A stretch of DNA of 64,000 bases from Morinoia aosen (Eukaryota; Arthropoda; Malacostraca; Amphipoda; Talitridae), in the NCBI GenBank assembly GCA_030386875.1, contig CM059573.1, positions 26,701,891 through 26,765,890 of the forward strand, written 5' to 3'. A program made the translations under genes and the position numbers. Each line of letters starts with the position of its first letter. Within the stretch, counting starts at the first letter, position 1. Below the pieces are notes generated by a model. The model was given only the letters and a program-made list of their open reading frames with translations. It did no database searches and was not told the origin of the DNA. Shown here one piece after another: positions 55,780-64,000 of this stretch.

Positions 55780-57115
55780 ACCTGTCTGCTCTTCACTGTC
55801 GCCTTTAGTACGACTACATTGAACATCATTATAAAATAATTGTTATCGCGTTTGATATAATCGCATATGGGGAATGTAACAAATACACCTTTTTCACTCC
55901 AAATTAATCTAGGTCAAGTTCAAGTTGACCAAAGTCGAGTTCGATTTAATTCAAGTAAAGTTCAAATTAATCCAAGTCTAATTCATTTTAATCCATAACA
56001 AGTTCAAATTAGTCAAAGTCAAAGCCTAATGGGTGAAAAAAATTGAATTTCACGCATATAAATTTCTATTTAGGTATAAATAAATCCTCGATACTACCAT
56101 GCGTAACAAGAAGTTACCTTTTGAACATAAATTTTTAAATGGATGCATTCTGTCATTAATGTGAAAATTTTGAACAACTGTAATGAGTAGGCCTAGTATG
56201 ATTCGAAGTTTTTATAATTGACTTGTAATTATCACGTCGCTCAAATGTATGAATCACACTCGATCTGCCTCTTGATGCTGGATATTAGGTACATTTTGAG
56301 ACAGCTTTTCTTTAAATTTCATTACTGGTGGAAATTTTATTTATTCCTTCCTGAAATGAAAACCGATTGTCTTGCTCATCACATCCAATAGGTACATATA
56401 TAGCACAAAAGAGGTTGAAATTAAAGAGCGACTATGTCAATTCTGAACTCAACTTAGGGTTGGATTGATTTGAACTTGACTTGAATTAAATTCAACTTGA
56501 CTGGAGTTAAATTGAACTTGACTTGGATTCATTTTAAGTAAAAAAGGTGTATATTGACGTATGATTTCGTTTGAGCATGTTTGCCCCTTATTCCTAATTT
56601 TGATAACGATAATTTCACTTGGTTAATTTGTCTTGTAAGTGCAATAGTTTAGAAATTAATGTTGGCACAAAACGAGGTTAATCGAGAAAATTGACCGACC
56701 ATGGAGGGGCTACGAGAGTGTCGCTCCCTGCCCCACACGGGGGCGTGAAAAATATTTTTAAGTACGTAAAAATGTTGTTTTCGCCACGAGAATTAATTTG
56801 GTACCAATTTCAAGATTGTACGTCTTATAATTCAGAAATTAATCTATTTGTCCTGGTAATTCAGAGGTTCTTTCGAAGAGTCTTAGATCGGATCTAAAAA
56901 TGGGCTAGCCGGTAATTTACGCAGAGGAAATTTATATATGTTTTTATTTGAAAGTTCAGTGCTAGTGTGGGCTGAGAGCACACTAGCACTCAGTAATTTA
57001 TATGATAATATTATATAATAGCTAGGTAATAAATATAAGTAACTAAAAAACATAATCCTCGTAATGCATACGTGTAAAACACTCTCGTTAGGGCGCACTT
57101 GTATTGGGATATGAG
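55780..57115. repeat. Dispersed repeat family D, copy 2 (interrupted by a MITE)
   Basis: The left part (55,780-55,886) and right part (56,550-57,115) together match 46,496-46,925 and 61,930-62,520. The segment at 57,038-57,115 (CCTCGTAATGCATACG, CTCTCGTTAGGGCGCAC) matches 63,901-63,982. Shared words include GCAATAGTTTAGAAATTAAT, GAGGTTAATCGAGAAAAT and CGGGGGCGTGAAAAAT. The family is at least 0.7 kb, class unknown. Confidence 0.65.
55887..56549. mobile_element. TA-flanked MITE with CAAGT/ACTTG subterminal arrays
   Basis: CACCTTTTT on the left and AAAAAGGTG on the right are flanked by TA (55,885-55,886 and 56,550-56,551). The left 100 bp are repeated AAGTTCAA/TCAAGT words. The right 100 bp are the complementary TTGAACTTGACTTG words, so the two sides can pair over about 100 bp. 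The centre is unique and noncoding. Repeat family D at 46.6 kb has the uninterrupted site, confirming the insertion. Confidence 0.75.
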
Positions 57116-57882
57116 CAAACCAACACAGGAACTGGTGATTGGAGGATTCAATGTTAAGAGTAAGTTGGACAGATTTAAATTATTTTGCGTCTAAGATTAT
57201 GAGGTCGACATTCAGAATGATTTTTTTCCGTTCTTAAGTATCGATTAGTTTACCAAAATAATGAGCTCGAAGTGAATAACATGTTTTATCGTAAGACATA
57301 TATAAAAAAATTACAAACTACGCTGATAATACTGGCACAAAAGAGTTCACTGGAGATAGGGAAATGAGGATTGTTGTACAATGGAAACCATAACATTTGC
57401 ACCATAGCTGGAACAGTGCGAAAAGTTAACTACCGAAAATAGAGTTGTGATAATAAACTCAACAGCGTGAGAAAACGGAAGTTGTCCGACACGACTAACA
57501 AAAACATTTTATGAGAAAGATAGGGAAATAAAAATGAAAAAGGGGAAGAAAACTGTGCACACTTGATCCAAAAGTGTTTCCGTATTTTGGACTCAGAAAA
57601 GCTATGTGAATCATTGTATCGCCAAAGTAATTAGATGAGTTCGTAATAGGCATAATCAAGTAGCGTATAGGTTCGGTCAAGAGAAGTAGAGAAAGCAAAA
57701 TGAAAGGCAGAAACAAGGATAATGAATCTCTGATTATGAAACACAGCAATTGACTGACATTTAAAACAGTAGTTCCTGGGTTTCGAAGAAAACGAAACGT
57801 GAGGGGTATAAAAAATTTCAGAAAGAGGGGAGACAAATGAAAATGCAGTTGTTCAGGCCATAGCATGCGCGGCTTATGGGGT
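57116..57882. other. No gene recognised
   Basis: The minus-strand 123-codon frame at 57,495-57,866 is Leu/Phe-rich because the plus strand is A/G-rich. It has no homology I know and is not called. Confidence 0.45.
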
Positions 57883-57935
57883 AAACAATTTAAACAATTT
57901 AAACAATTTATTTATCACAGGTGATACAGAGGTAG

Positions 57936-58125
57936 AATTTTTCTTAAGTCTAGTACAATGGTCAAATTTGAGTATAGCTACCTGTGGGCCCGAATAAGTT
58001 CAGCGACTTCTAGGGCATCCTACCACCAATTTTTCTTAAGTCTAGTACAATGGTCAAATTTGAGTATAGCTACCTGTGGGCCCGAATAAGTTCAGCGACT
58101 TCTAGGGCATCCTACCATCACGTTA
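57936..58125 (-). repeat. 92-bp tandem duplication in the LINE 3' UTR
   Basis: AATTTTTCTTAAGTCTAGTA starts two units 92 bp apart, each running to CTTCTAGGGCATCCTACCA. Copy 1 has a single unit at this place. The units look identical, so the duplication is recent. Confidence 0.85.
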
Positions 58126-58381
58126 TTCTAGGGTGTACAAAAATGTTTAACCTAGTTCACTTAACCTAGTTTCGCATTAGACTGATCATTGAGATAATTA
58201 ACTCGATATTTTATGCTGTATTTTACAATATAGGTCAAGTCGGCTATATATAACAGTATGTTCGATAAAACGATTCAAGAGCAGAGAGAAGATTGGTTAT
58301 GGTACACAAGGCAAGTTACATTATGACATTATCATTAGTTACATATAGGAGGCAAGATTTCGATACGGTGATCTTACACGA

Positions 58382-59872
58382 CTAGTATTCTGATAGGAAG
58401 TGAGACTCAAGATGTCTTTTGAATACTTTGTACGAATTACATTCACGGATCTCTGCAGGTATAGAGTTCCAAGTTTTGGTTCCAACGAAGAGAATACTAT
58501 GTTGCGACCTGGCCTTTGAATAATAAGGAAGCATGAATTTACTTCTATTTCGGGTTAAATGGTCGTGATGACCAGTTTGCGCAGTCAATAATTGTCTTAG
58601 GCTATTGTCGCCATCATTTCTTAATGTTTTGTAAATGAAATTACAGATGGAGATTTTGTAGAGATCCGAAAGTTTAAGTATTTGTAAATTTTTGAAAGAA
58701 TCATTTGTGTGAGCATTATATTCTAGGTTCTTCACCGCTCTGACAGCCCTTTTCTGCAGAGTAAAAATTTTGTTGGTTTTATTTTTATCAGTTCCGTGCC
58801 ATGCTTCTATTCCGTATTGCAAGTATGGAGAAATGAGCGTTCGGTAGAGCATTTGTAAAGCTGTTTCAGGCAGAAAATTTTTAACTTTATTTAGGATTCC
58901 GATGGATTTTGATAATTTAGAACTAATATGAGTGATGTGCTCTTTGAAGGTCAGATGTTTATCTATTATGATGCCCAGAAACTTACATGAGTTGGTTTCT
59001 TCGATTTCACCTTCGCCAATTTTAATGCATGGGAGAGATACATCTTTCTTGTATGAGAATGTAATATAATTTGTTTTATCGATATTTAGGCTTATTTTAT
59101 TATCTTTGAGCCACGATGAAACCTTGTGAAGTTCAGTATTTATACTCTCCACAATCATAGCAGGATTTTGGTTCGGAAGGACCGCAGAAAGCGTACTGTC
59201 ATCGGCAAAAAGTATGAATTTGAAGAATGATGTAGATTTTACAATATCATTGATAAAAATCAGAAACATGAGAGGCCCAAGAACAGATCCTTGTGGAACT
59301 CCATGGCTAATTGTCTGTGGGTCTGATTTTGCGTCGTCAATGACAACGTATTGCTTCCGATTTGTTAGGTATGATCTGAACCAATCATGGGCAATCCCTC
59401 GAATGCCATAACAGTGTAGTTTCGAGAGTAGTATTTTATGGTCCACACAATCAAATGCTTTTCGAAAGTCAAGAAATACAGAGAAGACAGGCTTTCCTTC
59501 ATCTATATTAGAATAAAGGAATTGTAAATGATTTAATATAGCCTGTGTTGTTGATTTTTTAGAGCGAAAAACGTATTGTTTATCGTAAAGAAATGATTTT
59601 TGTTCAAAATAAGAGTACACTTTTTTATACACAATCTTTTCGAATACTTTGCTAATAATTGGTAGAATGGAGATAGGTCGATAATTGTTTACACAGGTTT
59701 TTTCACCACTTTTAAAGATAGGGGTTACTCTAGCAACTTTGAGGGAGTTCGGGAAAGTGCCTAGTAAGAGAGACTGGTTAATAATATTTGATATCAGTGG
59801 GGCTACAATGTCAGCAATAACTTTAAGTACTTTAGTCGGAAACGTTTGTAACCCACTCGATTTATTTTTCAT
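58382..59872 (-). pseudogene. LINE copy 2, reverse transcriptase part
   Basis: 496 codons, uninterrupted: MKNKSSGLQTFPTKVLKVIA, NNYRPISILPIISKVFEKIV, FLDFRKAFDCVD, HGVPQGSVLGP, ILFADDSTLSA, YLQYGIEAWHG and KTWNSIPAEIRECNSYKVF, with a stop at 58,382. All RT catalytic Asp residues are intact, unlike copy 1, where the fingers are shifted out of frame. The apparent start Met is internal to the polyprotein. Together the two copies show that the lesions are independent and recent. Confidence 0.85.
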
Positions 59873-59877
59873 GTTGT

Positions 59878-61290
59878 TTATGCACGTTTTACATCGGAGG
59901 AGTTTGTAGGCGTAAAGAAAAAGGAGTTGGGTTCTCGAATATGATCCATAAATTCCAGGTGATCAGTAGGTTCACTTGGAATACCATCAGCTATGGTTTT
60001 CCCTACGTTTACGAAGAAGTTGTTGAAGAGATTAGCAATTTCTTTCTTCTCATGATATTTTACATTATCTTGAACGACATATTCAATTTTCTTTTTATCG
60101 GCATTATTTGGTTTACAGCAGGAGTTTAAGGAGATGCCAAGTCTTTTTACGTCAGTTTTGAATTGAGTAAACTTGAGCGTAAAGTAGTTCTTTTTTGATG
60201 TTCTTATCTGGTTTGTTACATAGTTTCTGAATCGGTTATATGTTTCTCTAGATATTCGTCCTTCGCAAAGGAGGGCTAGGTACGCTCGACGTTTCTTTAT
60301 ATTTATCACGATGTCTCTAGTAATCCAGGGCTTTTGTTTATTTTTCGGGGTAACTGTACGAGTTACAATTGGGCAACACTGATTGTATGCGGTCATTATA
60401 GTTTCAGTCAACTTTACTACTGCTTCATCAATGCTCGTAGTATTATTGTTTTGTTGAGAGATGTGCAATGTGGGCATTGATTCTTCTAGAACGGTGCGCA
60501 TTTCTTCAAGATTTGATTCGTTTATTTTACGATATGAGTAAGTTTCAGCCCGTGCCTTGGTGCAAGCAATATAGACATTTTTCTTAATAAGAAAAACTGG
60601 GAAGTGATCTGATAAGTCAGAAGTAATTATTCCAGCAAGAAAATCACTAGGGTCTGTCATAAAGATATTGTCAAGCAGCGTAGCACACTCTGAGGTTATT
60701 CGTGTAGGCTTTGTAATGATCGGAAGGAAGGATTGAGACTGAAAGGTAGTTAGGAAATTAGAGATTGGTTCATGGCTTTCATGTTTCAGTAGATCATAAT
60801 TGAAGTCACCGCATATTATTATGTCATTGTATAAGGGCCTGTTGAACTGAGAAATAATACGATTCAATTCATTCAGGAAGGATATAGGACAGGCTGTAGG
60901 AGGCCTATACACCGTTCCAAGCACAATGCGTTTACCATCTCTAAAAAGTTCTACGAAGAGTGATTCTATATGATCCTGATTCATTGTTGCACTTGCTATG
61001 GTTCTCAAGTCTATGTGGTTAGATATATATGTGCTGATGCCTCCGCCCCGCTGGTTTTTTCTTAGCGAATGGTAACTATGATAATTTTCAAATCGAATCA
61101 TGTCTTTAGTCGAGTCATCTAGCCAGCTTTCGGTGAAGCTAATCACGTCTAGGTTATATTTAAGTTCAGTAATAGTACATTGTATCTCTTCCAATTTTGG
61201 ATAGAGTGATCTACAGTTCCAACACAGGAGTGAGAAATCTCGGTCAGTTATTCGTATAGTTTCGTTGAATTTTGATATATTAGTATACCT
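59878..61290 (-). pseudogene. LINE copy 2, endonuclease and linker part
   Basis: The frame is open from the truncated 5' edge and holds the whole APE endonuclease: RSLYPKLEEIQ, SFTESWLDD, QRGGGISTYI, GTVYRPP, ICGDFNYDLL and SDLSDHFPV. It reads through SYRKINESNLEEMRTVLEES where copy 1 has a stop. The linker continues to TNSSDV, where the 1-bp deletion throws it out of frame. The native start is missing because of 5' truncation. It nicks DNA at the target in an active element; this copy is broken. Confidence 0.8.
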
Positions 61291-61304
61291 ACACTCTTGA
61301 GAGT

Positions 61305-61930
61305 TTTTAAAGTTTTTAAAGATTATGACGACAATGATACAATCAGCTAATATGGTTTACGCGTAATAATAACTGTAGTGGTAAATAAAGAAGAATTCAC
61401 AGTAACATTGGTTGGTGAAAGATTACTAATTGCGATGTTACAAAATGTGACACAGAGATGTCATAGATGTTTACACACACATCTATTATTTATTTGTTAT
61501 AATATTGGAGTTCGACATCACTACATTGGTGCAAACAGATTGCTGAGGGCGTTTTCATAAGTTCACATACACGAGGGAATAAGTTTTAAAGATTATGATG
61601 ACAATGATACAATCAGCTAATATGGTTTACGCGTAATAATAACTGTAGTGGTAAAAAAAAGAAGAATTCATAGGAATATTGATAAGTGAAAAATTGCTGA
61701 TAGATTATAATGACAATGATATAATCAGATTATAAGAAGATTACAACGACAATGATATAATCAGATTATAAGAAGATTACAACGACAATGATATAATCGG
61801 CTAATATGGTTGTACGATGGCAGTGGAGGGCAGAAGCGATTATCAGATTATAAGAAGATTACAACGACAATGATATAATCAGCTAATATGGTTTACGCGT
61901 AATAATAACTTTAGTGGTAAAATAAGAAAA
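61305..61930. repeat. Composite tandem repeat, 35-bp core
   Basis: The block TTTTAAAGATTATG(A/G), CGACAATGATACAATCAGCT, ATATGGTTTACGCGTAATAA occurs at 61,315 and 61,590, and a variant at about 61,880. Between 61,691 and 61,875 a unit of about 35 bp (GATTACAACGACAATGATAT then AATCAGATTATAAGA) repeats about four times. The 60-codon frame at 61,378-61,560 lies in the spacer and is not supported as a gene. Confidence 0.7.
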
Positions 61931-62520
61931 AATTCACAGGAGAACCTTACTCTCTGTCATCCTCGCAGGAAGAGTATGAGAGTTTAATTATTCAATCACC
62001 GTTGCAAAATGAATTGATGTTTAAAATGAAACAAATTTCAAATTTTTAGATGCAATAGTTTAGAAATAAATGATGGCGGAAAGTGAGGTTAATCGAGAAA
62101 ATCGGCCAACCATTGCGAGGGGAGGAAAACTTCCATCCATGCCTCGCCAAGAAACGTTTGAGAGTTATATTATACACTCACCGTTGCAAAATGAATTGAT
62201 TTTTAAAATGAAACCAATTTCAAATTTTTAGGTGCAATAGTTTATAAATAAATGATGGCGGAAAGTGAGGTCAATCGAGAATATCGGCCGACTATTGAGG
62301 GGCCACGAGAGCCCCACTTCCTGCCGCCCACGGGGGCGTAAAAAATTATTTAAATACATAAAAATGTTGTACTCATCACGAGCATTAATTTGGTTTTAAA
62401 TTTAAGATTCTACGTCTTATAGTTCAGAAATTACCCTATTTGTACATACCCTATACCTCGGGAAGGGTCTTAGATGAGTTCTCTAAAATGGCGCGCCGGT
62501 CCTAAAGTACCTGTTTCGCA
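61931..62520. repeat. Repeat family D, two tandem partial copies
   Basis: CACCGTTGCAAAATGAATTG at 61,997 recurs at 62,179 (182 bp). Both are followed by GCAATAGTTTAGAAATAAAT-like sequence and GATGGCGGAAAGTGAGGT. The second copy continues to CACGGGGGCGTAAAAAATTA and TTCAGAAATTACCCTATTTG, as at 56,735-56,850. Confidence 0.65.
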
Positions 62521-63219
62521 GTAGAAAGAGTAAAAAAGACATGCCTTCAAAGCTGAAACACTGACATAATTTTATGATAAATAGTTGAATGTGAATATCA
62601 ATAATTAAAATGTGAGAATTGGTACAAAACAAACCGAAGTGCATAAATAAGCATTTCAATGGTTGAACATATAAATGAAAATAATAAGAAAAGCAAGGTA
62701 ACACAAAAACTTATTTTGAGATAATACCCATGAGGATAAGACAAATAGTAAGGTAATGGGTTTAGCAAATGCTAAATGAGTTTCGTTGTAGTCTTAAAAT
62801 TTTTAAGAAACAATTGATGCGTGACAGATTTCAGCTTTCGCATATTAAACTGTAAACGCTTTATTACAAATAAACGATTAATTTTTAGTTCATATTCAGA
62901 GTGAGAGTCTTAATCTGACTCATCACCAATTACCCAGCTAGACGCCGTGGTTGTTTTGCTGAAACTGCAATCGGCTGCTGAGTAGCCCTCACACTGTTTA
63001 GGAACCACAGACCTGCGCTGGAGGTATATTCTTGCTCTGTACATGCGACTTTAGTTCTATTTGAATCGTTTTCGTGTAAGGTTGCCCTTTTCATTGGCCA
63101 CAGGAGGGCCACAGGAGACCTTAATCGGAAATTCAGCTGATCAACGATCAAAGCTTGTGGCTCTTACGCCTATTTAGAAGTGTCAGTGTATTATTTTGTG
63201 CATTGTTCTGTGAAAATAG
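62521..63219. other. No gene recognised
   Basis: Includes a GC-richer segment at 62,935-63,150 with a minus-strand frame of 73 codons, unassigned. Its position next to the exon candidate at 63,220 could mark a promoter or first exon, but I see no firm signal. Confidence 0.35.
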
Positions 63220-63398
63220 AGAGGGAACTCGAGCTCTTGAAATCGTTACCGAGCAAAAGCATTAAAAGCAAAAGTCAACTATTTAGGAAATTATCAAATA
63301 GTTTAGGAAGTAGGCGATATAGCAGAGACCGACATAGATTCACAAAATTAGAAGCGACGAGTGCAGCGTTAAACTACCAAGTGGCCAGAATCATTCAA
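63220..63398 (+). CDS. Candidate exon, basic protein segment
   Basis: The frame KIERELELLKSLPSKSIKSK, QLFRKLSNSLGSRRYSRDRH, RFTKLEATSAALNYQVARII runs without interruption into a consensus donor (ATTCAA then GTAAGT, after 63,398). The residue mix (Arg, Lys, Ser, Leu, heptad-like Leu) is typical of real coding sequence. The left edge is uncertain; an AAAATAG acceptor-like site lies at about 63,218. No family is recognised. Confidence 0.35.
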
Positions 63399-63900
63399 GT
63401 AAGTTTATAAGCTCAAATAACTTTTACTCAAAGCTAGTTACTGTCAAAAGTAATTACAAAGATAGGCCTTCCCGATCTTAGCATACGATGGCGTAAAAGA
63501 TACAATTACTCTCTGTTTTTAAGCTTCATAAAAAAACAGTCCAATATCGCACGTTGTGAATATTATGTGTTTGAAAATTTAGATTAAACTATAATCTTAA
63601 TAGTGCGACGATGACTCTTGCAAAATATAATTCCGATCACGATCCCGATCTTAACAGAAAAAATTACAATAAAACGAAAGAAGAAAAAAGAACAACAGTT
63701 TATTTCCAATAAAGTACAAAGAAGAAATGTTGATGCATTGGTTTTTAAAATACCTTAACATTAACATCCTTAACTGATAATTACACATTGGTATCGTATT
63801 ACTGATGTCAAATGTACAAACAAAAAATGACTGACAGAAAAGCACAACAAAATGAGTTCCTTTCGTTGCGTAATCTGATTTCGATAGTGCATTTAAAAAA
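63399..63900. other. No gene recognised
   Basis: AT-rich sequence after the candidate exon, possibly intron. No further exon is seen. Confidence 0.35.
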
Positions 63901-64000
63901 AGTAACTAAGAAAACATCATCCTCGTAACGCTTAGTTGAAAACATTCTCGTTAGTGCGCGCATGTATTGAAATAAAAGCGAGAAACGCATTCAAATGCTT
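63901..64000. repeat. Repeat family D, right-end fragment at the window edge
   Basis: GTAACTAAGAAAACATCATC, CCTCGTAACGC, ATTCTCGTTAGTGCGCGCAT matches 57,038-57,115. It probably continues past the window. Confidence 0.55.

Larger units (their letters stand above)
57883..61304 (-). mobile_element. Non-LTR retrotransposon (CR1/L2/Jockey type), long copy 2
   Basis: Nearly identical to copy 1 at 39.4-43.1 kb. The 5' end is truncated at about 61,304, inside the sequence before the endonuclease (homology stops after ACTCTTGAGAGT). Its 3' end has three AAACAATTT-type repeats at 57,883-57,910. One 1-bp deletion near 59,878-59,890 (GCACGTTTTACATC versus GCGCGTAATTACATC in copy 1) splits the ORF. A 92-bp tandem duplication lies in the 3' UTR. 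No target duplication is evident. Confidence 0.85.

Noticed and set aside
57495..57866. 123-codon Leu/Phe-rich minus-strand frame resembling a membrane protein
   Set aside because: Composition follows the A/G-rich plus strand. There are no splice signals, domain or start context.
59214..60129. Plus-strand frames inside the LINE copies (also at 40,663-41,917)
   Set aside because: Antisense shadows of RT and endonuclease, duplicated in both LINE copies for that reason.
1..64000. CRISPR arrays, bacterial operons, promoters or ribosome binding sites
   Set aside because: The window is eukaryotic nuclear DNA. The tandem arrays have no unique spacers, and no prokaryotic gene structure is present.

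Overview
This is a gene-poor, AT-rich eukaryotic nuclear window, most likely from an insect or a close arthropod relative. The clues are intron-type splice sites, PIF/Harbinger elements with MADF-domain partner genes, insect-type mariner ends (CAGGGTG), Tc1-like relics, a non-LTR retrotransposon with an APE endonuclease, and stretches of degenerate TTAGG-like repeat. There is no operon structure, rRNA, functional tRNA or CRISPR array. I cannot name the species.

Nearly everything recognisable is mobile DNA. (1) Non-LTR retrotransposons of the CR1/L2/Jockey type: two long, nearly identical minus-strand copies (about 39.4-43.1 kb and 57.9-61.3 kb), two 5'-truncated plus-strand pieces (8.9-10.1 kb and 38.4-39.4 kb) and one very short 3' end (45.07-45.21 kb). 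(2) Three PIF/Harbinger elements of different families (15.06-16.91, 17.90-20.99 and 31.78-32.71 kb), each bounded by terminal inverted repeats and TAA/TTA target duplications, and each holding decayed transposase and/or MADF genes. (3) mariner/Tc1 relics and MITEs at 2.3-3.7, 12.4-13.1, 13.4-14.5, 33.5-34.0 and 43.8-45.05 kb, plus a TA-flanked MITE at 55.9-56.5 kb. (4) A hAT-like MITE (1.27-1.47 kb), a TTAA-flanked element (28.9-30.3 kb) and a tRNA-derived SINE candidate (23.2-23.5 kb). (5) A broken copy of a large uncharacterised arthropod protein family with Cys motifs (3.75-5.46 kb).

Tandem repeats include a 26-bp/78-bp array (10.6 kb), a 173-bp satellite (49.9-50.8 kb), a 108-bp duplication (37.3-37.5 kb), a 617-bp duplication (7.7-10.3 kb) and diverged 180-bp units (23.75-24.25 kb). 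Several unclassified dispersed families recur inside the window. Two of them give natural empty sites that confirm MITE insertions.

The most interesting object is the Harbinger element at 17,899-20,989. Its MADF gene (plus strand) and transposase gene (minus strand) appear interleaved, each with an exon inside the other's intron, and its ends carry palindromic ACTTGCGCAAGT motifs. A second signal is a set of three related hammerhead-ribozyme-like motifs with a compensatory stem change. Host-gene content is limited to a few short exon-like segments with good splice signals (10.89, 51.85, 52.61 and 63.2 kb), all low confidence.
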